A stretch of DNA of 64,000 nucleotides, taken from NCBI GenBank assembly GCA_016234555.1, contig JACRBJ010000035.1, positions 1 through 64,000 on the forward strand, written 5' to 3'. The position numbers were made by a program, and so were the translations under genes. The notes below the pieces were generated by a model. It was given only the letters and a program-made list of their open reading frames with translations, was not told where the DNA came from and ran no database searches. The stretch comes from Chloroflexota bacterium. Lineage in GTDB: Bacteria; Chloroflexota; Anaerolineae; Anaerolineales; Villigracilaceae. Of the stretch, positions 17,658 to 26,328 are shown in pieces (the stretch's first letter is position 1; each line of letters begins with the position of its first letter).

Positions 17658-19352
17658 TTACAGGTTGACCCCATGATTGTTCTTGAGCAGCTCGATTGCA
17701 GACACCACCTCGGCATTCTTCTGTTTGGCATCCCAGCCCATGCAATCGCCAAAGATATCTCCAAGTTCCTGAACGGATTCCTTCGAGAGGCGTCCGAGCA
17801 TGGCGAGCATGGTGCGGCGCAGGAGGACGTCTTCGAGGCGCATGGCTTTTTCGCGCTGGACGAGGAAGGCGATCTCGCGGCGGGTGTAATCGGGCAGGGA
17901 TTTGAGCGGGGAATCGGTTTCCTGCTGGATGAATTGGATGACGGCTTCGGCGCGCGTCCCGTAGCGGGAATACAAGACCTGTGCCCGCTCCGGGCTGATT
18001 CCTGTTTCCTTGGAAATTTTCTCCACCTGACGTTTTTGCCCGGCTGGGTCGGTGACGTAGCCGCGCCCGCCGCCAATTGGCAAATTGGTCGTCTCCTTTT
18101 GGCGAGTCTTGCCGAGGAACGCCAGCGCCTTGTCTGTCACCTGTTCGGAGAATGCGCGGAAGGAAGTCCACTTGCCGCCGACGAGTGAATAGACGGGGAA
18201 GGACAACTTTGTCTGCTCGTTGCTCAAAACCTCGATGTGATGGTCGCGACTGTACTGCGCGGTGGTCTTCGCCTCGCCGCTACTTCCCAGCGGACGGACA
18301 CCCGTGAAGTGGAAAACGATATGCTCCCTGCCGACCTTGATGGACGGGAAAACCTGCGTGACCAGTTCGAGGAAGTACTCCACTTCCTCGTCGGTGCAGT
18401 AGACATCGTCGGGGTCTTCGATCTTGATATCCGATGTGCCGATCAGCACGCGGTCGTATAGTGGACAGATCCACATGATGCGCCCGTCTTTGTTCTCAAA
18501 AAAGAATTCATTCGAGTCGGTCGCCGCGAGCAGTTCGGGATGATCCACGACCACGTGCGAGCCTTTGGTTCCGGCGATGTAGCGGGTGGAAAAACCCATT
18601 TTCCTGTTCGCCGTGTCGATCCACGGTCCAGCCGCGTTGATGAGCAATTTCGGGCGGACGGTGTAGGTCTCGCCGGTCAACTCATCCTTCAGCGTGACCG
18701 AATCCTTTTCAGCACCCGCCAGGCTAACGTAGTTCAGCATCCGCGCGTTGGGGCTTTCGGCTTCGGCGTCCATGGCAACTTCCAGCGCGAGGCGTTCTGG
18801 GTTGGAAATCAAACCGTCGTAATAGACGGCGGTCGTGACAATGTTCGGATTCAACCTGGGCCAGTGTTTCAACGACTCGGCTTTCATCATGAACTGGTGG
18901 CGCGGGACGGTGCGGGTCTTGCCAGTGTAGGCATCGTACATCATCAAGCCAAGTTTAATGATGACCGAACCGCGCTCCGAAGGCTTGGTGAGCATCCCCA
19001 AAAACTTGAGCGGCGCATTGAACAACCCTGAAAAATGTTTGAACATGGGAATGGTCGTCGGCAGCGGGCTGACGATGTGCGGCGCGTTTTGGATCATGCG
19101 GTTGCGCTCGCGCACCGCCTCGCGGACAAGTCGGAACTCGCCGTTTTCCAGATAGCGGATGCCGCCGTGCGCCATGTGCGAGGATGCCGCGCTCGCGCCC
19201 GAACAAAAGTCCGCGCGGTCGATGAGCAGGGCATCCACGCCGTTGAGGGTCAGGTCACGAAAAGTGCCGATGCCGTTAATCCCCGCGCCAACGATCAGCA
19301 CGGAAATTTCGGGGTTTGTTTTTAGTGCAGATAAAATTTCATTGCGGTTCAT
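17658..19352 (-). CDS. glpD: Glycerol-3-phosphate dehydrogenase, FAD-dependent
   Basis: A 564-residue flavoenzyme that oxidises sn-glycerol-3-phosphate to dihydroxyacetone phosphate and passes electrons to the membrane quinone pool. The N-terminal FAD-binding motif VLIVGAGINGIGTFRD (about residues 18-33) and the signature CSGASAASSHMAHGGIRYL (about 51-69) are typical of GlpD/GlpA. The C-terminal DAO_C region follows (PIGGGRGYV onwards). The length fits the family. It belongs with glpK upstream on the same strand, but a GxxExxY gene with flanking repeats separates them. Confidence 0.93.
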   Translation of the reverse strand: MNRNEILSALKTNPEISVLIVGAGINGIGTFRDLTLNGVDALLIDRADFCSGASAASSHMAHGGIRYLENGEFRLVREAVRERNRMIQNAPHIVSPLPTTIPMFKHFSGLFNAPLKFLGMLTKPSERGSVIIKLGLMMYDAYTGKTRTVPRHQFMMKAESLKHWPRLNPNIVTTAVYYDGLISNPERLALEVAMDAEAESPNARMLNYVSLAGAEKDSVTLKDELTGETYTVRPKLLINAAGPWIDTANRKMGFSTRYIAGTKGSHVVVDHPELLAATDSNEFFFENKDGRIMWICPLYDRVLIGTSDIKIEDPDDVYCTDEEVEYFLELVTQVFPSIKVGREHIVFHFTGVRPLGSSGEAKTTAQYSRDHHIEVLSNEQTKLSFPVYSLVGGKWTSFRAFSEQVTDKALAFLGKTRQKETTNLPIGGGRGYVTDPAGQKRQVEKISKETGISPERAQVLYSRYGTRAEAVIQFIQQETDSPLKSLPDYTRREIAFLVQREKAMRLEDVLLRRTMLAMLGRLSKESVQELGDIFGDCMGWDAKQKNAEVVSAIELLKNNHGVNL

Positions 19353-19376
19353 TTTTTTTTCATCCGTATAGAATTA

Positions 19377-19409
19377 TTTGCCGCGAATTTCACGAATTAT
19401 CGCGGATTG
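19377..19409. repeat. Left inverted-repeat flank of the GxxExxY cassette
   Basis: TTTGCCGCGAATT, a short spacer and CGCGGATTG read inward. The reverse complement of this end closely matches 19867-19890. It lies between glpD and the GxxExxY gene. Confidence 0.6.
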
Positions 19410-19794
19410 TTTTTTTGTTTTCAGATTTAATAACGCGCCTGTATTCCAAAGAGTTTGCGCCAAAATTAATGAGGAGGGCAAGCTGCAAGCCGGTTGCCGT
19501 CAGATAGTGAATGGCTTGCGCCTCGTGAGCGGAGTTGAGTTTGGAAATTGCTTTTAGTTCCACGATGATTTTTTCATCCGCCACCAAATCGGCTTCGTAC
19601 TCTCCTATCAAGTCGCCTTTATATGACACAGGCAACTTCACCTTGCGTGTAAACGGAATTCCACGAAGTGATAATTCTTTTTCAAGCGCGGCTTGATAGA
19701 TCGCTTCAAGAAAACCAGACCCAAGGACAGTATGCACTTCCATCGCGGCGCCGATGACGGCAAAGGATAACTGCTTATAAAGCAACTCTGTCAT
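19390..19794 (-). CDS. GxxExxY protein (PD-(D/E)XK-like nuclease fold)
   Basis: A 134-residue protein of the GxxExxY family, recognised from AAMEVHTVLGSGFLEAIYQ near the N-terminus, Y-x-ADLVADEKIIVELKA in the middle (the acidic-acidic-Lys pattern of PD-(D/E)XK nucleases) and LALLINFGANSLEYRR near the end. The function of the family is unproven. The start at 19794 gives MTELLYKQ; six further residues are possible upstream. Short inverted repeats bound it on both sides, and it splits glpK from glpD, which suggests that it arrived as a unit. The 3' end of the gene runs into the left repeat. Confidence 0.88.
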   Translation of the reverse strand: MTELLYKQLSFAVIGAAMEVHTVLGSGFLEAIYQAALEKELSLRGIPFTRKVKLPVSYKGDLIGEYEADLVADEKIIVELKAISKLNSAHEAQAIHYLTATGLQLALLINFGANSLEYRRVIKSENKKTIRDNS

Positions 19795-19825
19795 GGTTCT
19801 CCATATTTCCAAAAATCTTGCTGAG

Positions 19826-19890
19826 AATTTCGCCGATTAGCGCGAATTATTCAAAAGCCATTCGTGCAAATCCGCGTAATTCGCGGCAAA
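19826..19890. repeat. Right inverted-repeat flank of the GxxExxY cassette
   Basis: Contains GCGCGAATTATTCAAAAG and, at its outer end (19867-19890), AATCCGCGTAATTCGCGGCA, the inverted counterpart of the left flank. It ends four bases before the glpK stop codon. A related 70-base sequence lies at 39691-39760. Confidence 0.6.
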
Positions 19891-19893
19891 GAA

Positions 19894-21387
19894 CTACTCA
19901 ACCCAATCAAACGTGCGGGTGACTGCCTTCTTCCAGCCCGCGTAGGATTTTTCGCGCAGGGCGGAATCCATTTTCGGTTTCCACTCCTTATCCCTGCCCC
20001 AGTTGGCGCGGAGTTCGTCGTAATCCTTCCAGAAACCGACGGCGAGTCCAGCCGCGTATGCCGCGCCCAAGGCGGTGGTCTCCGCCACTTTGGGGCGTAC
20101 AACCGGCACATCCAAAATATCGGACTGGAACTGCATCAGCAACTCATTGAAGACCATGCCGCCGTCCACTTTCAGTGCCTTGAGTTGGACGCCCGAATCG
20201 CTTTCCATCGCATCCAGCACTTCGCGGGTTTGGTAGGCGGTGGCTTCGAGCGCGGCGCGCGCAATGTGTGCCTTGTTCACATAGCGCGTCATGCCGACAA
20301 TCGCGCCGCGCGCATCGGACTTCCAGTACGGGGCGTACAAGCCGGAAAACGCGGGGACGAAGTAAATCCCGCCGCTGTCTTCCACGGTCTGCGCCAGCGT
20401 TTCGACATCGGAGGACTTTTGGATAATCTGCAAATTGTCGCGTAGCCATTGAACCAACGCGCCCGTGATCGCAATCGAACCTTCGAGAGCATAAACCGCT
20501 TTCTGGTTGCCAATCTTGTAGCCAAGCGTAGTCAGCAAGCCAGACTTCGACGGTACGGGAATCTCGCCCATGTTCATCAACATGAAACAGCCCGTCCCAT
20601 AGGTGTTCTTGGCTTCGCCCGCGCTGAAACAGGTCTGACCGAATAACGCCGCCTGCTGGTCGCCCAAATCACCGGAGACGGGGACACCACCCAAAATCGT
20701 TTTCGCCGTCCCGTAGATTTCAGAAGATGATTTAATTTCAGGCATCATCGCGCGCGGAATATCGAGCAGTTTCAACAGGTCATCGTCCCAGTCCAGTGTC
20801 CGCAGGTTCATCAACAGCGTGCGCGAGGCATTGGTCACGTCGGTGACGTGCTTCCCCGTCAGGTTCCAGATGACCCAACTATCCATGTTGCCGAAAGCCA
20901 GCTCGCCCTTTTCCGCCCGCGCGCGGACGCCATCCACGTTGTCGAGAATCCATTTGATCTTGGGACCCGAAAAATAAGTCGCCAGCGGCAGACCCGTCTT
21001 GTCGCGCAGGCGATCCTGTCCGCCGTCTTTTGCCAGTTCATTGCAGATAACGTCGGTGCGGGTATCCTGCCACACAATCGCGTTGTAGACTGGCTTGCCC
21101 GTGGATTTGTCCCACACCACCGTTGTCTCGCGCTGATTGGTGATGCCAATCGCCGCAATCTGATCACTGGCTACTGAAGACTGACGACTTGCTTTTCCCA
21201 ATGCCCCCTTCATCACTTCCTGAGTCCGTTCCCAAATCTCCAGCGGATCGTGTTCCACCCAGCCTGGCTTGGGGTAAATTTGCTCATGTTCCTTCTGGTC
21301 AGCGGCGACAATATTTCCACCGTGGTCGAAGATGATAAAACGGGTGCTGGTCGTTCCCTGGTCTATCGCGGCAACGTATTTTGACAT
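19894..21387 (-). CDS. glpK: Glycerol kinase
   Basis: A 497-residue FGGY-family kinase that converts glycerol and ATP to glycerol-3-phosphate. Hallmarks are [16 protein letters not shown] at residues 6-21, [43 protein letters not shown] and the C-terminal FGGY signature region around [13 protein letters not shown]. The length and motif order are normal, so the enzyme should be active. AAGGAAGG precedes the ATG. It supplies the substrate for GlpD downstream. No glycerol facilitator gene is present in the window. Confidence 0.95.
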   Translation of the reverse strand: MSKYVAAIDQGTTSTRFIIFDHGGNIVAADQKEHEQIYPKPGWVEHDPLEIWERTQEVMKGALGKASRQSSVASDQIAAIGITNQRETTVVWDKSTGKPVYNAIVWQDTRTDVICNELAKDGGQDRLRDKTGLPLATYFSGPKIKWILDNVDGVRARAEKGELAFGNMDSWVIWNLTGKHVTDVTNASRTLLMNLRTLDWDDDLLKLLDIPRAMMPEIKSSSEIYGTAKTILGGVPVSGDLGDQQAALFGQTCFSAGEAKNTYGTGCFMLMNMGEIPVPSKSGLLTTLGYKIGNQKAVYALEGSIAITGALVQWLRDNLQIIQKSSDVETLAQTVEDSGGIYFVPAFSGLYAPYWKSDARGAIVGMTRYVNKAHIARAALEATAYQTREVLDAMESDSGVQLKALKVDGGMVFNELLMQFQSDILDVPVVRPKVAETTALGAAYAAGLAVGFWKDYDELRANWGRDKEWKPKMDSALREKSYAGWKKAVTRTFDWVE

Positions 21388-21481
21388 GACAGCCTTCCTT
21401 GTGGTAATTTTGCTAAACCGATTTTACCCGCAAGCGGATTATTTTTGGTCACATGACAAACACGATAAATATCCTTCCCAA

Positions 21482-21523
21482 AATAAAAAGGGCAGTTCCT
21501 GCCGCCTGGCAAAAACTGCCCTC
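21482..21523 (-). terminator. Intrinsic terminator after the M20 operon
   Basis: On the minus strand AGGGCAGTT and AACTGCCCT pair around a loop and are followed by TTTTTATTT. It closes the 23324-21554 transcript. Confidence 0.85.
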
Positions 21524-21553
21524 CGAATTATACGCAAACGGGATGATTGTTGC

Positions 21554-22132
21554 CTATGGAGCCACGTAAAACAAATTGAACAATTCCATTCCCCTTTTAC
21601 CCAGCGCTTCGTCGATGTATGTTTGAATCGGCACGCGGACGATGACATGTTCCGCATCGTTTTTCTCGAACCAGAATTCCACAAAGCCGTAATTCCCCTT
21701 GACTTCATCGCGGGGAATCCCGACAACGATTGGCATGACCTGCGCCATCCAGTTTCCGAAGGATTCCTGATTTGTCAGGTCGTCGGCTGGCATGCGGACG
21801 TAGAAATCCGTTTCCATCGCGCCGAAAGTGGAATGCCCGTCCGCATAGACGCAATCTTCGCCGAAGAATTGCGCCCGTCCGCTGGCAGCGGAGTCGATGG
21901 CTTTGACCGCGGCATCCAGCTTTTCCGTCAGTTCGGGCGCATCGTGGTAGGCCCAAACGTAGGCGCAGGTCCCAATGGGGGCTTCGGTGATAGGTGGCTC
22001 CGTGGCGGCTGTCCCCACCACCGGAGTCTGGGTAACAGGATCAGGCGCGGGCGCGGAAACATTTTGCAGGGCAAGAAATCCCGCCGCCGTAGACAAGACA
22101 ATCGCGATTACCAGATTTTGTTTGCGTTTCAT
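21554..22132 (-). CDS. Secreted or membrane-anchored protein of unknown function
   Basis: A 192-residue protein with an N-terminal signal or anchor segment (MKRKQ then about residues 7-24), a Pro/Thr/Ala-rich linker (about 26-55) and a folded domain with two cysteines (TCAYVWAYHD, GEDCVYADG) that could form a disulfide. I recognise no family. Its start is one base after the stop of the M20 amidohydrolase, so the two are almost certainly translationally coupled. A role linked to that enzyme is only a guess. Confidence 0.72.
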   Translation of the reverse strand: MKRKQNLVIAIVLSTAAGFLALQNVSAPAPDPVTQTPVVGTAATEPPITEAPIGTCAYVWAYHDAPELTEKLDAAVKAIDSAASGRAQFFGEDCVYADGHSTFGAMETDFYVRMPADDLTNQESFGNWMAQVMPIVVGIPRDEVKGNYGFVEFWFEKNDAEHVIVRVPIQTYIDEALGKRGMELFNLFYVAP

Positions 22133-22133
22133 G

Positions 22134-23324
22134 TTATTTCAAAATGTCCATTGCGGCGGCGGACATCAGCGCCGCTCCGCTAATCAACGCCTGTTCGTCG
22201 AAGTCGAATTTGGGATGATGATGACTGTAATCGAGATGTCTCTCCGCGTTGTTCGAGCCGATGAAAAAATAACAGCCGTCCACCTTTTCCTGCATGAACG
22301 CCATGTCCTCGGCGCCCATTGTCAGGTAGGGTGTGTTGTCGTGCAGCGCATCGGGCAGGACGCGGCGGGCGGTTTCCTGCACCCTTGCGGCGACATCGTC
22401 CGCATTGATCAGCGCGGGCGTGAGGCGTTTGACGTTGACCTCAGTCTGACAGCCCATCGCGGACGCCACGCCTTTGATGATTTCCTCAAACCGTTGGATA
22501 ACCCTTGCCCTGACTCGCGGCTCGAAGGTGCGGATGGTGCCTTCCATGGTCACCTCCTGCGGGATGACATTGAACGCCGTGCCGCCGTTGATAATCGTGA
22601 AGCTGACGACGGCGGTTTCGATCGGGGCGACGTTGCGCGAGACGATGGTCTGCGCCGCCGAGACAATTTGCACCGCACACACCACGGGGTCGACGGTTGT
22701 CTCCGGCAAGGCTCCGTGTCCGCCCTTGCCGATGATCTTGACCTTGAATTCCTCCGCGCCCGCCATGACGGGACCCTGGGCGACGTGCACCCAGCCAAGC
22801 GGTTTTTCGTTCCACAGGTGAAGGGAGAGGGTCAGGTCCACTTTGGGATTTTCCAGCACGCCGTCCTTCATCATCATTTCAGCGCCGCCGAATCCCTCGC
22901 CGTTGGTTCCCTCCTCGGAAGGCTGGAAACAGAACTTGATCGTGCCAGCCAGTTCGCTTTTGTGGGCGTTCAAAATTTTTGCAACGGTCAGCCCGATGGC
23001 GGTGTGACCGTCGTGTCCGCAGGCGTGCATGATGCCTGGATTTTGGGAGGCATATTCCGCGCCTGTATCTTCAGTGATGGGCAGGGCGTCCATGTCAAAG
23101 CGCAGGAGCAGGGTGGGACCGGGTTTCCCTCCTTCGAGCAATCCCACCACGCCCGTCTTGCCGACGCCCTTGGTCACTTCGATACCGAGCGCTTCGAGTT
23201 CCTTTGCCACGATGCCCCCCGTGCGGATTTCTGTAAATCCAAGTTCGGGGTGCATGTGAAAGTCACGGCGCAGGGCCTGGGTGTAGGGAAAGTGTGATTG
23301 GGCTTCGTTGAGGAGGTTGGTCAT
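22134..23324 (-). CDS. M20-family amidohydrolase (N-acyl-amino-acid hydrolase type)
   Basis: A 396-residue cytosolic metallo-hydrolase of the M20D/amidohydrolase group (hippurate, IAA-amino-acid, N-acetyl-diaminopimelate hydrolases). Key motifs are HMHPELGFTE near residue 21, FDMDALPI, MHACGHDGHTA (metal-binding Cys/His), PSEEGTNGEGFGGAEMM and TMGAEDMAFM near the C-terminus. The dimerisation domain lies at about 185-300. The substrate is not specified by sequence. AAGGAGC precedes the ATG. Confidence 0.9.
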   Translation of the reverse strand: MTNLLNEAQSHFPYTQALRRDFHMHPELGFTEIRTGGIVAKELEALGIEVTKGVGKTGVVGLLEGGKPGPTLLLRFDMDALPITEDTGAEYASQNPGIMHACGHDGHTAIGLTVAKILNAHKSELAGTIKFCFQPSEEGTNGEGFGGAEMMMKDGVLENPKVDLTLSLHLWNEKPLGWVHVAQGPVMAGAEEFKVKIIGKGGHGALPETTVDPVVCAVQIVSAAQTIVSRNVAPIETAVVSFTIINGGTAFNVIPQEVTMEGTIRTFEPRVRARVIQRFEEIIKGVASAMGCQTEVNVKRLTPALINADDVAARVQETARRVLPDALHDNTPYLTMGAEDMAFMQEKVDGCYFFIGSNNAERHLDYSHHHPKFDFDEQALISGAALMSAAAMDILK

Positions 23325-23423
23325 TTTTTGCTCCTTGTTTATTTTTAATGTTTTGGAGATACGGCTTTTGATATAGTACTTATGGATTTTATCTCAAATT
23401 GTTGCATGAGGATGCTTTCAAGA

Positions 23424-23432
23424 TGCTATAAT
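23424..23432 (+). promoter_or_regulatory. Extended -10 promoter of mgsA
   Basis: TGCTATAAT, an extended -10, with TTGCAT at 23402-23407 as a loosely spaced -35 (19 bases). The start codon is 38 bases downstream. Confidence 0.55.
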
Positions 23433-23469
23433 CCATATGAGTTTAACGTTACAAAAAGGAGCAATATTC

Positions 23470-23952
23470 ATGACGCACAAAAAAGTTCCAATGGAACACG
23501 ACAAGAAGATCGCCCTCGTGGCGCACGATAACAAAAAACGCGACCTGGTGGAATGGGCGAAATTCAACCGTGATCTGCTGGCGCATCACCAGGTATTTGC
23601 AACAGGCACGACAGGAAAGATATTGGAGCAGGAACTTGGTTTCAAGATTGTCAAGCTCAGAAGCGGACCGCTGGGAGGTGACCAGCAGATCGGCGCAAAG
23701 ATCGTCGACAACAAGATAGACTTTCTCATCTTTTTCTGGGACCCGCTGGAACCACAGCCGCACGATCCCGACGTCAAGGCGTTGTTACGCATGGCGGTTG
23801 TATGGAACATTCCCATTGCCTGTAACCGCGCCTCGGCGGACTTCATGATCTCGTCCCCGCTGATGGATGGTGAATACGACCGCCTTGTCCCGGACTATGA
23901 GGGCTATACGTCTCGCAAGGTGGATTTGGGAGAAAAAGACACAAGTGCATAA
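23470..23952 (+). CDS. mgsA: Methylglyoxal synthase
   Basis: A 160-residue enzyme that converts dihydroxyacetone phosphate to methylglyoxal and phosphate, bypassing lower glycolysis. Typical blocks are IALVAHDNKK, FATGTTGKIL, SGPLGGDQQIGA, FFWDPLEPQPHDPDVKALL and IPIACNRASADFMISS; the Asp of GGDQQ and the Asp of WDP are the conserved catalytic positions. It starts at ATG 23470 with AAGGAGC upstream. Its substrate is the product of GlpD encoded nearby, which may be coincidence. Confidence 0.95.
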   Translation: MTHKKVPMEHDKKIALVAHDNKKRDLVEWAKFNRDLLAHHQVFATGTTGKILEQELGFKIVKLRSGPLGGDQQIGAKIVDNKIDFLIFFWDPLEPQPHDPDVKALLRMAVVWNIPIACNRASADFMISSPLMDGEYDRLVPDYEGYTSRKVDLGEKDTSA

Positions 23953-23957
23953 ATTCG

Positions 23958-23999
23958 ACAATGCTCCCGCCGAAATTCTCAACGGTGGGAGCATTGTGG
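23958..23999 (+). terminator. Hairpin after mgsA
   Basis: CAATGCTCCCGCC pairs with GGTGGGAGCATTG with one weak position. No T run follows, so it may be a transcript-stabilising or partial terminator hairpin before the next gene. Confidence 0.5.
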
Positions 24000-24029
24000 C
24001 GCGGGTAATATTTCTTTAGGAGTATATAC

Positions 24030-24353
24030 ATGTCAACAGCGGAAATCTTTGCAGGCAATTGCGGATTCAACACCACGGTCGAAGCGACGATGGACGGGAA
24101 GGTGTGCAAACTTCACATCATCAGCGAGTGCAACGCCATTCAGAAAATGGGCGAGGCGTTGACTGCGGTTAATCCGTATCAGGAGATTTCGTTCAAGCGC
24201 GCCATGCCGACGATCCACGAGGCGGGACATAAATTCTGCACCCACGCCGCCTGTCCCGTGCCGGTGGGTATCATCAAGGCGGTGGAGATCGAAGCCAAAC
24301 TCGCCCTGCCGACAGATGTGGTCATCAAGTTGTCGAAGACGAAGAGTGAATAA
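24030..24353 (+). CDS. Conserved small cysteine-containing protein (DUF6951-like)
   Basis: A 107-residue cytosolic protein with a regular pattern of cysteines: GNCGF, KVCKLHIISECNAI and KFCTHAACPVPVGIIKAVE, ending in LALPTDVVIKL. The set resembles a family of small proteins of unknown function (recalled as DUF6951) found in anaerobic bacteria. The clustered Cys/His residues suggest metal or Fe-S binding, which is an inference. TTAGGAG precedes the ATG. It follows mgsA by 77 bases. Confidence 0.75.
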   Translation: MSTAEIFAGNCGFNTTVEATMDGKVCKLHIISECNAIQKMGEALTAVNPYQEISFKRAMPTIHEAGHKFCTHAACPVPVGIIKAVEIEAKLALPTDVVIKLSKTKSE

Positions 24354-24365
24354 GCGGAAAGTGCA

Positions 24366-24396
24366 GACTTCGGAAATCTTTGGGATTTCCGAAGTC
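24366..24396 (+). terminator. Intrinsic terminator
   Basis: GACTTCGGAAATC and GATTTCCGAAGTC (13 bp, perfect) with a 5-base loop, followed by TTATTAT. The same stem, slightly changed, occurs at 41034-41066. Confidence 0.75.
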
Positions 24397-24412
24397 TTAT
24401 TATGGATGGGGC

Positions 24413-24440
24413 TTGAAAAAAACTGTAAACAGAGTATAGT
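24413..24440 (+). promoter_or_regulatory. Sigma-70-type promoter for the Tat-exported protein
   Basis: TTGAAA (24413-24418), 16-base spacer, TATAGT (24435-24440). This would give a leader of about 115 bases. Confidence 0.45.
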
Positions 24441-24560
24441 GATAGTGGTTTTGTTGTTTGTATGATTTTAACTGACCTTGGAGGATATTTAACGGTTGTC
24501 TTCTTGTTAGTTTGACTTGAATTGAAATGGTTGGAATTCCCTTTTGATAAGGAGGTCAAA

Positions 24561-25424
24561 ATGTCGGAAAATACAAAGCCTTTGAAGACGGAAACGCCCT
24601 GCACAGATAGGAGTGCATTATCCCGCCGTGACTTTCTCAAACTGACTCCGCCGGTGTTACTTGGGGGCATATGGGGCGGCAGCCAGGTCATTGCGGATAT
24701 TGAAGCTGCGTCAGCCAGTCCGGGCATCAACTTGAGTGGCAGGAATTTGAAGGGTTGGGAGTTGACGCTGGGGGATGCATTGTACAACCGCCCGGGAGAA
24801 CCTCCTGTCGATATGACCGACATCGAGATGATTCATGAAAGAGCTTACAGCGAACTGCGCGCCAACATCAATCGTCGCATCATCATGGCTCATGCCATTG
24901 CCTATAAAAGAAGGATCAATGCCAATTCATTGAACTATCTGCATAGCTGCTCCTATCTCTTCAGGTTGCCATATATACCCATGGCTGACGAGGCAGCCGA
25001 ATTGAATGGAGAAACCATCGAAGGCGGACTTTTCGTCTGGGATGGACCCGGTACCCGCCTTGATTACGGTATTGCATTTCAATGGATTGTAAACCCGTGG
25101 GGGGACGGCAGTATAAACCTTTGGGAGGCGGATGGCGACGCGGGTCACTGGGTCGCGGGTGGCTCTCTGCCTTTCGACACAAACTGGCATCGGGTGAAAA
25201 TGGTCGTCCATGCAGCATCGGGCTTGGCGCGGCTTGCAATTGACGACAAGCCATACCCCGTTACCCTTTCAAAGACGACAAAAGACCCTTCATGGGGAAC
25301 CGAGGTGGCAGCCCGCTTGCAGGCAGAAATCGTCAGCATCTACCCTGAACCGGCCGGGCTGCGGGCGATACACAAAGCCCAATTTCGAAATTGGAGATGG
25401 CAGGGAAAATTCATTCGCTCTTAA
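24561..25424 (+). CDS. Tat-exported protein of unknown function, lectin-like fold possible
   Basis: A 287-residue protein with a twin-arginine signal: SRRDFLKLTPPVLLGGIW at about residues 21-38, followed by an alanine-rich cleavage zone. The mature part contains GRNLKGWELTLGDAL and strand-rich segments such as GLFVWDGPGTRLDYGIAFQW and THW/NWHRVKMVV, which recall a concanavalin-like beta-sandwich; no catalytic motif is recognised. Tat export suggests that it folds, perhaps with a cofactor, before secretion. AAGGAGGTC is seven bases before the ATG. Confidence 0.75.
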   Translation: MSENTKPLKTETPCTDRSALSRRDFLKLTPPVLLGGIWGGSQVIADIEAASASPGINLSGRNLKGWELTLGDALYNRPGEPPVDMTDIEMIHERAYSELRANINRRIIMAHAIAYKRRINANSLNYLHSCSYLFRLPYIPMADEAAELNGETIEGGLFVWDGPGTRLDYGIAFQWIVNPWGDGSINLWEADGDAGHWVAGGSLPFDTNWHRVKMVVHAASGLARLAIDDKPYPVTLSKTTKDPSWGTEVAARLQAEIVSIYPEPAGLRAIHKAQFRNWRWQGKFIRS

Positions 25425-25447
25425 AAAGCATTAAAAAATCCATTCCG

Positions 25448-25478
25448 AGGGACAACCGTCAGGCTGTCCCTTTTTTGT
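25448..25478 (+). terminator. Intrinsic terminator
   Basis: AGGGACA and TGTCCCT pair around a short loop and are followed by TTTTTT. Confidence 0.8.
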
Positions 25479-25542
25479 CGGTTGGGGCGCGGGGCGACAA
25501 TTCTTCGGTAGAATTGGACCATTCTACAAGCAGGAGTATCCA

Positions 25543-26313
25543 ATGAACCAGGTCATGGAAGTGTTGATGAAGCGTAGGTCGGTCCGCGCGTATGAAGAGC
25601 GGAAGGTCAGCGCGGAGGTGCGGGCGGAGATTCTCAAAGCCACGTTACGCGCGCCCACGGCGGGAAATTTGATGCTGTATTCGATTCTGGATATCACCGA
25701 CCAGCAGGTCAAGGATAAGCTCGCCGTGACCTGTGACCATCAGCCGTTCATCGCACGCGCGCCGATGGTCTGGGTTTTTCTCGCAGACTATCAGCGCTGG
25801 TATGATTATTTCCTCGCTTCTGGTGTGGAGGAACTTTGTGCCCGGCGTGGACTGGCGCTCGAAAAGCCGTCAGAGTCGGACCTTTTCCTCGCCTGTTGCG
25901 ACGCGATGATCGCCGCGCAGAATGCTGTCATCGCCGCCGAGTCGTTCGGGCTTGGCTCCTGTTACATCGGTGACATCATGGAGCAGTACGAAACCCACAG
26001 GGACCTGCTCGACCTGCCGCCCTACGTCTTTCCCATTGGCATGGTCGTTTTTGGATATCCGACCCAACAGCAAAAGGACCGTGAGTTGACCTCGCGCTTC
26101 GACGAGAAGTTCATCGTCTTCGAGAACAAGTATCGCCGTCTCGGTGGGAGCGACTTCGATGAGATGTTTGCCAGTCGTCAGTTGCCAAAAGGCAGGGCGA
26201 TGGAAGGCATCGAAAATATCGGTCAGGCTGCCTACGTCAACAAATTCGGCGCGGACTTTTCCATCGAGATGCGGCGCTCGGTGCGTGAAATGTTGAAAGC
26301 ATGGTCAGGCTAA
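25543..26313 (+). CDS. Nitroreductase-family protein
   Basis: A 256-residue flavin-dependent oxidoreductase. N-terminal RRSVRAYEERKVSAEV and APTAGNL fit the FMN-binding Arg and Ser/Asn region of nitroreductases; MIAAQNAVIAAESFGLGSCYIGDI is the conserved helix and glycine segment, and IGMVVFGYP a typical strand end. A C-terminal extension of about 60 residues fits the NfsA-like subgroup. Natural substrate unknown. It is followed 15 bases later by an aminotransferase on the same strand. Confidence 0.87.
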   Translation: MNQVMEVLMKRRSVRAYEERKVSAEVRAEILKATLRAPTAGNLMLYSILDITDQQVKDKLAVTCDHQPFIARAPMVWVFLADYQRWYDYFLASGVEELCARRGLALEKPSESDLFLACCDAMIAAQNAVIAAESFGLGSCYIGDIMEQYETHRDLLDLPPYVFPIGMVVFGYPTQQQKDRELTSRFDEKFIVFENKYRRLGGSDFDEMFASRQLPKGRAMEGIENIGQAAYVNKFGADFSIEMRRSVREMLKAWSG

Positions 26314-26328
26314 ACAAGGAGAATTTTC

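Noticed and set aside
21975..23297. 440-codon open frame on the plus strand
   Set aside because: Antisense to the M20 amidohydrolase and the secreted protein; composition (Arg/His/Asp-rich, no domain) is that of a shadow frame.
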